64,000 bases of DNA from Nocardia sp. NRRL S-836 (GCF_001279525.1 NZ_LGDY01000122.1:1-64000); one strand, 5' to 3'. Positions 1 through 9,452 are shown, numbered from the stretch's first letter. Numbers and translations are program-made. The notes: generated from the sequence alone by a model not told the origin.

Positions 1-2
1 CG

Positions 3-1904
3 GGGCGGCCGCTGGTGATCAGCGGCAGCGGCGGGGTGGGCAAGACGTCGCTGGCGGTGCAGTGGGCGCACCGGATCGCGGAGCGGTTCCCCGACGGGCA
101 GCTCTACGCGGACCTGCGGGGGTTCGACCCGACCGGAACGCCCGCGAACCCGACGAGCACGGCGCGGGACTTCCTGCTGGCGCTGGGGATTCCGGCGGAC
201 GACGTGCCGGACGGCGGCGCGGAGGTGCTGCGCGCCTACCGGGACCTGCTCGCGCGACGGCGGGTGCTGGTGCTGCTCGACAACGTGCGCGACCTCGCCC
301 AGGTGCGGCCGCTGGTGCCGGACGGGGCGCGCAGCCTCGCGGTGATCACGAGCCGCAACCGCTTGCCGGGGCTGGCGGACGCGCACGTCGTCAAGTTGGA
401 CGTGCTGGACGAGGACCAGTCGATGGTCCTCTTCGGCGGCCGGGTCGGGGCGGACCGGGTCGCGGCGGAACCGGAGGCGGCCGCGCGGCTGGTGCGGTTG
501 TGCGCGGGACTGCCGCTGGCGCTGGGGGTGGTGGCGGCACGGGCGACGCTCGACCAGCACCCGCTGGGCCTGCTGGTGGAGGAGCTGGAGCACGCCGCCC
601 TGGACGCGCTCGACACCGACGACCCGCTGACGAGCGTGCGGGCGGTGTTCTCGTGGACGATCGGGTGCCTGAGCCCGGTGGCGGCACGGCTGTTCGCGGT
701 GCTGGGCCTGCACCCCGGCCCCGACGTGACCGAGCAGGCCGCGACGAGCCTGCTGGGCGAGCCGGCAGCGGACGCGGTGGCCGAGCTGCTCCGCTACAGC
801 CTGCTGAACTGCCATGGCGACCGCTACCGGCTGCACGACCTGATGCGCAGCTACGCGGCGGAGGAGGCGGCCCACCGGCTGTCGCACGAGGAACGCGAAC
901 AGGCCGTGCAACGCCTCTTCGACCACCTCATGCACACGGCGCTGGCCGCCGCGGCGAAGTCCGACCCCCTTCGCCAGCCGATCACCACACCCGAGCCCGC
1001 ACCCGGCGCCGTCGTGGCGGCGTTCGACACGGCCGCCGACGCCGACCGCTGGTACTCGACCGAGCTCGCGGTGCTCAGCTCGGCCGTGACCGCCGCGGCC
1101 GAGGCAGGGTTCGACGGCCACGTCTGGCGCACGGTCTGGGCGATCCGCCACTACCTGCTCGCCACCCGCCGCTTCCGCGAGGGCGAGCGCCTGCACCGGC
1201 TTGCGATCACCGCCGCGCACCGGGCCGGCGACCTCGAAGGCCGCTGCCGCGCCCACCGCGGCCTGGTGTCGTTCCTGGTGAACGAGCGGGAGTTCGCCGC
1301 GGCCGAGGAACACCTGCGCTGCGCCATCGCGCTCGACGACCGGCGCGGCGACCTGATCGGCCTGTCCAACGACCTGCGCGGCCTCGCCTACCTGCTCGGC
1401 GGCCAGGGCCGCTACGCCGACGCGCTCGACCCGTTGTGGCGAGCGCTGGAGGCGGCTCAGGCCAGCGGTGACCGCATCGAACTGGCCAGCGTCTCCGCCT
1501 CGCTCGCCTCCGTGCACGACGAGCTCGGCGACCACGAGGAAGCCGCGACCTGGGCGGTGCAGGCACGGGACATGTTCCTCGAACTCGTACCGGACGAGAA
1601 CGACACCATGGCCGCCGCCAACCGCGACACGCTCGCCGGCATCTACCGCGCGCTCGGCCGCTACACCGAGGCCGAGGAGAACTACCTGCGATCGGCACAA
1701 CTGCAGGCGACGCTGTCCTATCGGCACTACCAGGCCGACGTGCTGGTGCGACTGGCCGACATGAAGGCGGAGATCGGCGAGGCGGAGTCGGCACGCCACC
1801 ACTACCGCACCGCCCTCGGCATCTACGACGACCTGGGCTTCGGCAAGGCGGACGAGGTGCGCGACCTCCTGGCGCGGGTCGAGCGGCCGGTCCGCCCACA
1901 GTGA
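3..1904 (+). CDS. AfsR-like NB-ARC/TPR regulator (5' partial)
   Basis: The frame enters from the left edge, so the N-terminus, where a SARP-type DNA-binding domain would sit, is not visible. The visible part starts at the P-loop GSGGVGKTS, followed by the Walker B-like VLVLLDNVRD and the GLPLALGVVAARA motif. Together these are an NB-ARC (STAND ATPase) domain. The C-terminal 300 or so residues are paired amphipathic helices of TPR type. The family couples nucleotide-driven oligomerisation to transcriptional control of secondary metabolism or development. The next gene is a paralogue with the same NB-ARC motifs, so the two look like a tandem duplication. Whether this copy is a full SARP or an NB-ARC-TPR protein without a DNA-binding domain cannot be decided here. 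Confidence 0.85.
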   Translation, partial: GRPLVISGSGGVGKTSLAVQWAHRIAERFPDGQLYADLRGFDPTGTPANPTSTARDFLLALGIPADDVPDGGAEVLRAYRDLLARRRVLVLLDNVRDLAQVRPLVPDGARSLAVITSRNRLPGLADAHVVKLDVLDEDQSMVLFGGRVGADRVAAEPEAAARLVRLCAGLPLALGVVAARATLDQHPLGLLVEELEHAALDALDTDDPLTSVRAVFSWTIGCLSPVAARLFAVLGLHPGPDVTEQAATSLLGEPAADAVAELLRYSLLNCHGDRYRLHDLMRSYAAEEAAHRLSHEEREQAVQRLFDHLMHTALAAAAKSDPLRQPITTPEPAPGAVVAAFDTAADADRWYSTELAVLSSAVTAAAEAGFDGHVWRTVWAIRHYLLATRRFREGERLHRLAITAAHRAGDLEGRCRAHRGLVSFLVNEREFAAAEEHLRCAIALDDRRGDLIGLSNDLRGLAYLLGGQGRYADALDPLWRALEAAQASGDRIELASVSASLASVHDELGDHEEAATWAVQARDMFLELVPDENDTMAAANRDTLAGIYRALGRYTEAEENYLRSAQLQATLSYRHYQADVLVRLADMKAEIGEAESARHHYRTALGIYDDLGFGKADEVRDLLARVERPVRPQ

Positions 1905-1954
1905 AGAGGGAGGTGACTGCGGTCGGACCGGCCACCCACATCGTCTGCCACACC

Positions 1955-1971
1955 GCTCACACTTCGGTCAC
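1955..1971 (+). promoter_or_regulatory. Candidate SARP operator upstream of the AfsR-like gene
   Basis: Two direct half-sites, GCTCAC at 1955 and GGTCAC at 1966, are exactly 11 bp apart, just upstream of the TTG start at 1984. SARP proteins typically bind direct repeats spaced by one helical turn (11 bp) or a multiple. The block GCTCACACTTCG recurs at 4619, upstream of the type VII genes. The sequence match is seen directly. Binding by the adjacent regulator is inference. Confidence 0.45.
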
Positions 1972-1983
1972 GCAGGAGGAACC

Positions 1984-4552
1984 TTGGCGGCGGAGTACCG
2001 CGTGCTCGGCCCGTTGGAGGTGCTGCTCGACGGCGTCGCCGTACCGGTGCCGGCCGGGCGGTGCCGGGTGCTGCCGGCCACGTTGCGCCCCAACCGCATC
2101 GTCTCGATCGACGAGCTGGTCGACCGGCTCTGGGACGGCGAGCCGCCGACGCCGGACCGTGCGCACAAGACGTTGCAGATGGTCGTGGCCCGCCTGCGCC
2201 GGGCGCTGGGCGAGGCGAACTGCGTGCGCACCTCACGCGGCGGCTACCGCGCCGAGCTCGACCCCGCCACGCTCGACCTGACCCGGTTCCGCCGGCTCGT
2301 GGGAGCCGGTGACTTCGCCGCCGCCGTCGGGTTGTGGCGTGGCGAGATGCTGTCCGACGTCAGCTCGCGTGCCCTGCACCAGGAGGACGTGCCGCCGGTG
2401 GCCGAGGAGCGGTTGCGCGCACTGGAACGGCGGATCGGCGCCGACCTCGCCTCCGGCCGGGCCGCCGAGTCGGTGGCCGAGCTGAAGGCCCTCACCTCCC
2501 GGCACCCGTTCCGGGAAGCGTTCTGGGGGCAGCTGGTGCTGGCGCTCGCGCAGTCCGGCCAGCAGGAGCGGGCCCTGGCCGCCTACCGGGAGGTCCGGGC
2601 ACTGCTGGTCGACGAGCTCGGCGTCGAGCCGGGCGACGAACTGCGGGCGGTCCACCGACAGGTGCTTTCCGGTTCCGCGTCGGCACGCGGTCCGGTGCCC
2701 CGGCAACTGCCGACGACGACACCACAGTTCGTGGGACGTTCTTCCGAGCTCCGCAGCCTCACGGCCCTGACGGACGGCGACGGGCCGGCGATCGCGGCGA
2801 TCACCGGCACCGCGGGCGTGGGCAAGACGACGCTGGCGGTGCACTGGGCGCGCGAGGTGGCCGAGAAGTTCCCGGACGGTCAGCTGTACGTGAACCTCCG
2901 CGGCTTCGACCACCACCGCGAACCGACGACACCGGGCGACGCGCTCAGCCGGTTCCTCGAAGCCCTCGGTGTTGCACCCGAACGCATCCCGGCCGACCTG
3001 GAAGCACAGGCCGCGCTGTACCGCAGCCTGGTCGCGGGCCGCAGGGTGCTCGTGCTGCTGGACAACGCCCGCGACACCGACCACGTGCGCCCGCTGCTGC
3101 CCGGCCCGTCCCCGTCACTCGTGATCGTCACGAGCCGCGACCGGCTCACCGGCCTGGTCGTGAACGAGGGCGCACGGGAGCTCGCGCTGGACGTGCTCAC
3201 ACCGGCCGAGGCGCACGCCTTGCTGGTGAGCAGGCTCGGTGCGCAACGGGTGACCGCCGCGGACGAGCTGGTCAGGTGGTGTGGCGGCCTGCCGCTGGCG
3301 CTCGCGATCGTGGCCGCCCGCGCCGCGCAGGCGCCGAGGCTGCCGCTGTCGGCCCTGGTCGCCGAACTGGCCGACGAACGCACCCGACTCGACACACTGG
3401 ACACCGGCGACGCGGCGACCAGCGTGCGCACCGTCTTCCAGTGGTCCTACCAGCAGCTCAGCCCGGCGGCGGCACGGATGTTCCGCCTGCTCGGTGTGCA
3501 CCCCGGCCCGGACATCACCCTGCCCGCAGCCGCGAGCCTCGCCGGCCGGTCCGTCGCCAAGGTGCGTGAGTCGGTGCGGGAACTGGTACGGGCGAACCTG
3601 CTCGTCGAGCACGTGGCCGGTCGCTTCACGTGCCACGACCTGCTGCGGGTCTACGCGGCCGACCGCGCCGAGGCCGAGGAGACCGCCGAGTCGCTGTCCG
3701 CGGCGGTGACGCGGATGCTCGACCACTACCTGCACACGCTGCTCGGCATCGAGGTGGCCCACAACGCGGGCGTGCACGTGCACGAGCTCGCGCTCGAACC
3801 GGTGGCGGGAGTCGTCCCGGAGCGCCCGGCGGACCGACCGGCGGCGGACGACTGGTTCCGCGCGGAGAGCCCGGTGCTGCGCGCGGTCATGGCGCAGGCC
3901 CAACGGGACCGCCACCTGGACCGGTACGCCTGGCAGCTGCCGTGGTTCGCCGTCGACCTGATCGACCGGATCGGGCCGTGGCACGACTGGACATGGGCAC
4001 TCGAAGGCGCCACAGCACCGGTGACCCGGCTCGACGACCGCATCTGGGCGGGCTCGTCTGCTGTTCGTGCAGGCGGTCGCCTACGGCAGGCTGGGCCGGT
4101 TCGAGGACGGCATGAGGACGTTCCACGAGAGCAGTCGCCTGTACCGGCTGGACGGCAAGGCGAGTGGTCAGGTGCGCGCCCTCAACGGGGTGGCGTGGAC
4201 CTTGACGATGCTGGGCCGCCCGCGGGAGGCGTTGCAGGTCGCCAAGGACGCACTGGCACTGCAGCGCGCCGACACGAGTGCGACGCCGCAGCGGATCGGC
4301 ATGGCCATGCACCAGGTCGCGTCCGCTCTCGCCGAGCTGGGCGAGCACCGGGAAGCACTTGAGTGCTGCCTCGAGTGGGAGGCGACCGTCGGAGCGGCCA
4401 TGACCCCGGACTGGCTGGGCCTGCTGGCACAGACCAAGGCCGAGTCCTGCACAGGCCTCGGGATGTACGAACGAGCGGTCGAAAGCTGCCACCAGCACGG
4501 CGACGCGGAGAAGGTGCGGGAGAGACTCGCCCGGCTGCCGGAGAAGTGGTGA
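1984..4552 (+). pseudogene. AfsR/SARP-family regulator, frameshifted
   Basis: Starts at TTG 1984 with a winged-helix DNA-binding domain (residues 1-90) and a bacterial transcriptional activation domain (about 95-230). An NB-ARC ATPase follows, with P-loop GTAGVGKTT near residue 274 and GLPLALAIVAARA, then TPR helices. The frame breaks at the GGG run 4050-4052. Removing one G restores the expected TPR sequence (WAARLLFVQAVAYG), which otherwise continues in the next frame from 4067 to a TGA at 4550-4552. Unrepaired, translation runs through unrelated sequence to 4362. The total span is 3n+1 bases. A sequencing error and a real inactivating mutation are both possible. The tandem paralogue lies upstream and SARP-like repeats flank the gene on both sides. 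Confidence 0.8.
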
Positions 4553-4596
4553 GCGGTGCTGGTGGCCCCCCAGGTGTCTTAGCCACCAGCACCGCT
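4552..4596 (+). terminator. Terminator of the AfsR-like gene
   Basis: A perfect 15-bp stem (AGCGGTGCTGGTGGC at 4552-4566 and its complement at 4582-4596) with a 15-base loop starts at the stop codon of the SARP gene. No T-run follows, as is common for actinobacterial hairpins. Confidence 0.7.
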
Positions 4597-4618
4597 GAGG
4601 AGAACTCTGCCAAACCCC

Positions 4619-4668
4619 GCTCACACTTCGCTCACGCTGCGATCACAGCCCCACTGGACCGCGCTCAC
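4619..4668 (+). promoter_or_regulatory. Array of 11-bp-phased SARP-type half-sites
   Basis: GCTCAC at 4619, GCTCAC at 4630, GATCAC at 4641 and GCTCAC at 4663 fall on one 11-bp phase, with the position at 4652 degenerate. The block GCTCACACTTCG is shared with the site upstream of the SARP gene at 1955. The array lies in the gene-free stretch 4597-4990, about 320 bp before the Hsp70-like gene. Nothing else recognisable was seen in that stretch. The spacing fits known SARP operators; the target gene and the binding protein are inferred. Confidence 0.5.
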
Positions 4669-4990
4669 ACCCAGGATCTGCTCGGGGACGCACACGCTGT
4701 CGGTTGTCCAACAGGCGCGCGGATGGTGGCCGAGGCGTCGCAGGCCGCCTTGTCCGAAGGCCGATGATCCGGTCGCGGGAGTTCTCGTCGCTGACATGGG
4801 TCCGCCGGGAGTGGGACGACCTCCGAACTGCCCGCCTGGGAGCACCGGACGGCCGGTCGATGTGTCGCAGCGTGACCGATTTGTCGCGGGCGGTCGCCAC
4901 CCGTTGAACTCCCGGCGGCGACCTGGCCCGTCCGTGTCGTCCGGTCCTGCCGCATCCGGTAAGCATGTGCGCGGGAAGAGGGGAAGGTGC

Positions 4991-6805
4991 ATGAGCCTCC
5001 AGGTCGCGGTGGACTTCGGCACGTCGAGCACCTGCGTCGCGGTTTCGGTGCACGGCAGGGAGCCGCAGGTGGTCGTCTTCGACGGCCAGCCGCTGGTGCC
5101 GTCGGCCGTGTTCGCCGCCGCGGACGGGACGTTGTTCGTCGGGCACGAGGCCGAGCGCCAGGCCGCGGTCGACCCGGCCCGGTACGAGCCGCACCCGAAG
5201 CGCCGGGTCGACGAGGGGGAGTTGCTGCTGGGCAGCACCGTGCTGCCCGTTGTGGACGTCGTGCGCGCGGTGCTGACGCGTGCCGTCGGCGAAGCGCGGC
5301 GCGTTGGTGGTGGGGCGCCGGTCGACCTGCTCGTGCTCACCCATCCCGCCGACTGGGGCACGGTCCGCACCCGCGTGCTGCTGCAGGCCGGACGGGGGCT
5401 GGCGCGGGACCTGGCGCTGGTGCCGGAACCCGTCGCGGCCGCCGTCTTCCACTCCGCGAGCCACTCCGTGCCCGACGGTGCGGCGCTGGCCGTGCTCGAC
5501 CTCGGCGGTGGCACGGTCGACGCGAGCGTGGTCGCGCGGGCCGGCCGGAGCTTCCGGGTGCTCGCCACGAAGGGGGACCCGAGCTTCGGTGGCGCGGACG
5601 TCGACCAGGCGTTGCTGGAGCACGTCGGCGCGCTGGTGTCGGCGAAGGACCCGGACGCGTGGCGGCAGCTCGTCGAGGGCCGTGAGATGACCGACCGGCG
5701 CAAGCGGCGGGTGCTGCGGCAGGACGTGCGCGGGGCCAAGGAGACGTTGTCGCGGCACGCGTACACCGACGTGCCGATGCCGCCGCCCTTTCCCGACGCC
5801 CACGTCACCAGGTCCGACCTGGAGCAGCTGATCACCGCGCCGCTGGGCAGGGCGGCCGTGCTGGTCGCCGCGGCCGTGCGCGAGGCGGGTCTGGCGCCGC
5901 AGCAGCTGGCCGCGGTGTTCCTGGTCGGCGGGTCGAGCCGGATTCCGCTCGTCGCGCGGCTGGTGCACGAGCAGACCGGCGTGGTGCCCACGAGCATCGA
6001 CCAGCCGGAGACCGTGGTGGCCCGCGGTGCGCTGCGAGCGGTGAGCCTCGACCCGGAACGCACCGGTGGCGTCGCTCATAAAGGCTCGCCGCGGACGCCA
6101 CCGCCCTCGGGTGAGGTGACCCACAACCTCCGGGTGGGTGACGAGAGCACCCGCAAGATCACCCGCCGGATCACGCCACCGCCGGTCACCCGGTTCCCGG
6201 CCTCCTTCCCGTCGATGACACCGCCGAAGAAGAAGAGCAAGGCGCCGCTGTTCGTCGCGGTCGGTGCGGTCGTCGTCCTCGCGGCGGCGGGCGTCGGCGG
6301 CTACTTCTGGCTGAAACCCGAGAAGACGCGCACCGACCCCACGCCGACGCCGGACCAGGTCGCGCAGTACGACTACAGCTTCACCCGGCCGGACGGCTGG
6401 GAGCAGACCGGCGGCGCGGCCGGCGCCCGGCAGGTGCTTTTGCAACCGGTCGAGCGGGAGAAAACGACCGGCGATTCACCGGACGACCGCATCGCTGTGC
6501 AAGAGCAAAAGCTCGACTACGACAGTGACAAGGACCGCGCTCGGGCCCTCGCGGAATTGCAGAAGCAATATGGCGAACGCCGGGACAAGGGTGACAAGGT
6601 CGCCGCGTTCAGTGATCGGCACACTTTCGCGGGCAAATCCGTTGTTCACTATCGCGAAGAGATCGGCGGGGCCGGGGTCGACTGGTACATCCAGTTCGTC
6701 GGTACCTCACAGGTGAGCGTGGGCTGCCAGGCGACCCAGACCGGGAAGGACCGCGTCCGCACCGCCTGTGAGCAGATCGTCCGCTCGCTGACCATCAAGC
6801 CGTGA
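4991..6805 (+). CDS. Hsp70-like type VII secretion-associated membrane protein (Rv3446c family)
   Basis: ATG at 4991 follows the purine-rich AGAGGGGAAGG. Residues 1-365 form an actin/Hsp70-fold ATPase: phosphate-binding AVDFGTSST at the N-terminus, LDLGGGTVDASV mid-domain and FLVGGSSRIPLV. A basic linker, one transmembrane helix (about residues 415-440, with VVVLAAAGVGGYF) and an extracytoplasmic domain beginning YDYSFTRPDGWEQ follow. This Hsp70-TM-domain architecture matches Rv3446c, which sits beside esxU-esxT in the mycobacterial ESX-4 locus, and here too WXG100 genes and rplM follow. It may act as an ATP-driven partner of secretion, but no reaction is established. The C-terminal half is less GC-rich than the N-terminal half. 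Confidence 0.85.
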   Translation: MSLQVAVDFGTSSTCVAVSVHGREPQVVVFDGQPLVPSAVFAAADGTLFVGHEAERQAAVDPARYEPHPKRRVDEGELLLGSTVLPVVDVVRAVLTRAVGEARRVGGGAPVDLLVLTHPADWGTVRTRVLLQAGRGLARDLALVPEPVAAAVFHSASHSVPDGAALAVLDLGGGTVDASVVARAGRSFRVLATKGDPSFGGADVDQALLEHVGALVSAKDPDAWRQLVEGREMTDRRKRRVLRQDVRGAKETLSRHAYTDVPMPPPFPDAHVTRSDLEQLITAPLGRAAVLVAAAVREAGLAPQQLAAVFLVGGSSRIPLVARLVHEQTGVVPTSIDQPETVVARGALRAVSLDPERTGGVAHKGSPRTPPPSGEVTHNLRVGDESTRKITRRITPPPVTRFPASFPSMTPPKKKSKAPLFVAVGAVVVLAAAGVGGYFWLKPEKTRTDPTPTPDQVAQYDYSFTRPDGWEQTGGAAGARQVLLQPVEREKTTGDSPDDRIAVQEQKLDYDSDKDRARALAELQKQYGERRDKGDKVAAFSDRHTFAGKSVVHYREEIGGAGVDWYIQFVGTSQVSVGCQATQTGKDRVRTACEQIVRSLTIKP

Positions 6806-6826
6806 GCAGCACCAGGGGAGTTGCCG

Positions 6827-7225
6827 ATGTCCGCCAGCGAGGTCCTCGCCCAGTTCCGCGCCGAGGTCGGTCACGCCGTCACGCGCGCCCGTCGTGCCGC
6901 GGGTGAGATCGGTGAACGCAACGCCAAGCTGCGGGAACGCACACGTGACTTGGCACAGCAGGCCCGTGAGCGCCGTACGGAACCGACGGCTCAAGCCACG
7001 CCTGGCGCCGTGCGCGCGGCCGCCGTGGGGTTCCGCGCCGAGCGCGGACTGCCCGTCGAGCAGACCCCGGAGGCCGCGGAGCTGACCGCTGCCGCGTCTC
7101 AACCGGTTGCGGAACCTCAGGCCCCGGCCACGCTCGGTTCCGCCGCCGTCGCCGGTCCGAGTGGCCAGCTTCCCCGTGCGAGTGATGATGACGAGGACTT
7201 TTCGCAGTCGCGAATCCTCTACTGA
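6827..7225 (+). CDS. Small helical protein of the type VII locus
   Basis: ATG at 6827 is preceded by AGGGGAG at good distance, whereas the in-frame TTG at 6821 is too close. The 132-residue product has no signal or membrane segment. Its N-terminal 50 residues are charged amphipathic helix (EVLAQFRAEVGHAV, GERNAKLRERTRD), the middle is Ala/Pro-rich, and the end is acidic (DDDEDFSQSRILY). The protein at 14253-14696 has the same plan and a related ending, DDDDDLSGQTWLS. It lies between the Hsp70-like gene and the WXG100 pair, so a chaperone or recognition role in type VII secretion is plausible. I do not recognise a named family. Confidence 0.7.
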   Translation: MSASEVLAQFRAEVGHAVTRARRAAGEIGERNAKLRERTRDLAQQARERRTEPTAQATPGAVRAAAVGFRAERGLPVEQTPEAAELTAAASQPVAEPQAPATLGSAAVAGPSGQLPRASDDDEDFSQSRILY

Positions 7226-7373
7226 GTCGCCGGTTTCACCGGACGCCGTTTACTTGAGCAACTACTTCGAAAGAAGTCGCGACAGGGCGGAACCGGCATG
7301 GCAGGGTCCTCGTCGTAAGAGGCGTACGAACCAAGAAGTACGACCTGAAGTTCACTGAAGGGGGCACCTCCCA

Positions 7374-7682
7374 ATGTCTGGATTCGGTACCACGACTACG
7401 GAACTCGACGCGCTGGCGAAGCGCATCATCGAGGCCGACGAGACCGCTCAGGCGAAGATCCGTCAGGTCCGCGACGCCGCCGAGACCGTTGCCGGCAGCT
7501 GGAAGGGCAGCGCGCACACCGCGTTCCAGTCCCTGATCGCCCGCTTCGACGACGACGCCCGCAAGGTGCAGGAAGCCCTCCGCGCGATCGCCGAGCAGAT
7601 CTCCGACACCTCGAAGGTGTACGCCCAGAACGAGCAGGCGCAGGAGCAGGAGATCAGCAACGTCACCGCCCGGCTCGGCTGA
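7374..7682 (+). CDS. WXG100 family protein (EsxU-like position)
   Basis: A 102-residue protein with the ESAT-6/CFP-10 hairpin pattern: a long N-terminal helix, the WKG turn near residue 43 in VAGSWKGSAHTAF, then a second long helix. ATG 7374 follows GAAGGGGG. WXG100 proteins pair as helical hairpin dimers and leave the cell through the type VII (ESX) machinery. With the next gene it forms the pair standing where esxU-esxT lie in mycobacteria, directly before rplM. It carries no clear YxxxD/E signal in the usual place after the second helix. Confidence 0.85.
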   Translation: MSGFGTTTTELDALAKRIIEADETAQAKIRQVRDAAETVAGSWKGSAHTAFQSLIARFDDDARKVQEALRAIAEQISDTSKVYAQNEQAQEQEISNVTARLG

Positions 7683-7750
7683 TCTTGCTCCACCGCTCGT
7701 GCTCGTCGTCCGTTCCAGCACTTCACAGACTTTTCTAGGGGAGACTCAAA

Positions 7751-8035
7751 ATGGGTGAAATCGCAGTCAAGTTCGGTGAGATCGCGCAGGCGGCCTCGAC
7801 CATCTCGACCCAGTCCAAGGAGATCGACGCGGTCCTGGACGACATCCGCCAGGAGGTCACGCGCGTGCTCGGCACCTGGGAGGGTGAGGGCTCCGAGACC
7901 TACAAGGCCTCCCAGGACAAGTGGGACAAGGCCGCGGCCGACCTGAACTCGGTGCTCGCCGCCATCGGTACCGCCGTGCAGCAGGCCGGCGACGCGTACC
8001 AGCAGGCTGAGAAGCAGAACGTCTCGCGCTGGTAA
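7751..8035 (+). CDS. WXG100 family protein (EsxT-like position)
   Basis: A 94-residue ESAT-6-like protein with the turn WEG in VLGTWEGEGSETY, flanked by two amphipathic helices and ending QNVSRW. ATG 7751 follows TAGGGGAGA. It probably heterodimerises with the product of the gene 68 bp upstream. It is the last gene before a strong hairpin and rplM, the same position as esxT in the M. tuberculosis ESX-4 locus. Type VII export is inferred from family and context. The membrane core genes (eccB, eccC, eccD, mycP) are not in this window. Confidence 0.85.
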   Translation: MGEIAVKFGEIAQAASTISTQSKEIDAVLDDIRQEVTRVLGTWEGEGSETYKASQDKWDKAAADLNSVLAAIGTAVQQAGDAYQQAEKQNVSRW

Positions 8036-8059
8036 GTCCGCGCGGTTGCAAGACCCCCT

Positions 8060-8094
8060 CGTGAGCCCCGGAACCACGTGGTCCGGGGCTCACG
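8060..8094 (+). terminator. Terminator after the WXG100 pair
   Basis: A near-perfect palindrome: CGTGAGCCCCGGA at 8060-8072 pairs with TCCGGGGCTCACG ending at 8094. It separates the secretion genes from the ribosomal protein operon. The interval from 8095 to the rplM start would hold the rplM promoter and leader, but no element there is clear. Confidence 0.8.
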
Positions 8095-8291
8095 TACGTC
8101 CGGGTGAGGGACGGTTCGAGGGGGCCGTTTTGGTCCTCGCACCACCCATCCGGTATCTTCTTACGTTGTTGTGCGGTAGCTGGCGCCTGTGTGTGCCGCG
8201 CCTGTCTCGGAACCACCGCTTGGTTCGTCCAAGATCGGTCTGGGGCAACCGCCGCAGTGACCCCAGACGCAAGTGACGACGAGGTAATTCC

Positions 8292-8735
8292 GTGCGCACG
8301 TACAGCCCGAAGCCCGGTGAGGTGACCCGCACCTGGCACGTGATCGACGCCCAGGACGTGGTGCTCGGCCGGCTCGCCACCCAGGCCGCGACGCTGCTGC
8401 GCGGCAAGCACAAGCCGACCTATGCGCCGCACGTTGACACTGGTGACTTCGTGGTCATCATCAACGCCGACAAGGTCGCACTGACCGGCTCGAAGCGCGA
8501 CCAGGAGTTCCAGTACCGCCACTCCGGCTTCCCCGGTGGTCTGCGCAAGCAGTCCTTCGGCGAGGTCCTGGACACGCGTCCGGACCGCCTGGTGGAGAAG
8601 GCGATCAAGGGCATGCTGCCCAAGAACCGCCTGGGCCGCCAGATCGCGAACAAGCTGAAGGTCTACAGCGGACCGAACCACCCGCACGCGGCGCAGCAGC
8701 CGCAGGCCTTCGAGATCAAGAAGATCGCCCAGTGA
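8292..8735 (+). CDS. rplM: 50S ribosomal protein L13
   Basis: Full-length L13 (147 residues) starting at GTG 8292. It has the family hallmarks [31 protein letters not shown] and [15 protein letters not shown]13 binds 23S rRNA early in 50S assembly. The stop overlaps the start of rpsI as GTGA, so the two are translationally coupled, as in most bacteria. It lies directly downstream of the ESX-4-like genes, as in mycobacteria. Confidence 0.97.
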   Translation: MRTYSPKPGEVTRTWHVIDAQDVVLGRLATQAATLLRGKHKPTYAPHVDTGDFVVIINADKVALTGSKRDQEFQYRHSGFPGGLRKQSFGEVLDTRPDRLVEKAIKGMLPKNRLGRQIANKLKVYSGPNHPHAAQQPQAFEIKKIAQ

Positions 8736-9319
8736 GCGACGAGTACACCGAGGAAGTTCCTGTGACCACCCCTGAGAACGAGACCCCCGAAGCCGTCGAG
8801 GCCGAGGTTGTCGAGGCCGAGGTCGTCGAGGCTGCTCCCGAGGCCGACGCCGAGGCCGCTGAGGCTGAGGTCGAGGTCGCCGAGGAAGAAGCCTCCGCAC
8901 CGGTGGTCGTCGCTCCCTCGCTGAACGGCGCGCCGCACCTGGCGCAGACCGTCGGCCGCCGCAAGGAGGCCGTCGTCCGCGTCCGCCTCGTGCCCGGCAC
9001 CGGCAAGTTCACGCTGAACGGCAAGGCCCTCGAGGACTACTTCCCGAACAAGGTGCACCAGCAGCTCATCAAGGAGCCGCTCGTCACCACCGAGAAGCCC
9101 GAGACCTTCGACGTGATCGCCAACCTGCGTGGCGGCGGCATCACCGGCCAGGCCGGTGCGCTGCGTCTCGCCATCGCGCGTGCGCTGATCGCCGTCGACT
9201 CCGAGGACCGCCCGGTGCTGAAGAAGGCCGGCTTCCTCACCCGTGACCCGAGGGTCAAGGAGCGCAAGAAGTACGGTCTGAAGAAGGCCCGCAAGGCGCC
9301 TCAGTACTCCAAGCGCTGA
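8732..9319 (+). CDS. rpsI: 30S ribosomal protein S9 with acidic N-terminal extension
   Basis: The S9 core starts near residue 68 ([17 protein letters not shown]) and ends in the basic tail [12 protein letters not shown], whose last residues reach the P-site tRNA. Ahead of it lies an acidic extension of about 65 residues containing the repeat EAEVV twice and many Glu/Ala/Val. Such extensions occur in actinobacterial S9 proteins. GTG 8732 overlaps the rplM stop. GTG 8762 is an in-frame alternative that would shorten the extension by ten residues. A strong terminator follows. Confidence 0.96.
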   Translation: MSDEYTEEVPVTTPENETPEAVEAEVVEAEVVEAAPEADAEAAEAEVEVAEEEASAPVVVAPSLNGAPHLAQTVGRRKEAVVRVRLVPGTGKFTLNGKALEDYFPNKVHQQLIKEPLVTTEKPETFDVIANLRGGGITGQAGALRLAIARALIAVDSEDRPVLKKAGFLTRDPRVKERKKYGLKKARKAPQYSKR

Positions 9320-9363
9320 CGGGCGCGGGGACTCCCCGCACCCCGAGCTGCACCAGCTGTACC

Positions 9364-9410
9364 TGCGGGAGCAGCAGTTCACTGCGAACTGCTGCTCCCG
9401 CAGTGTTTTC
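9364..9410 (+). terminator. Terminator of rplM-rpsI
   Basis: A perfect 17-bp stem (CTGCGGGAGCAGCAGTT at 9364-9380, complement at 9388-9404) with a 7-base loop, followed by TGTTTT. It is the most canonical intrinsic terminator in the window. Confidence 0.9.
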
Positions 9411-9452
9411 CGGGTCTTCCCGTCGCCTCGCAGTGTCCATTTCGGAGGATTC

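Noticed and set aside
1207..1953. Minus-strand frame overlapping the end of the first regulator
   Set aside because: Arg/Pro/Gly-rich antisense shadow of a coding region.
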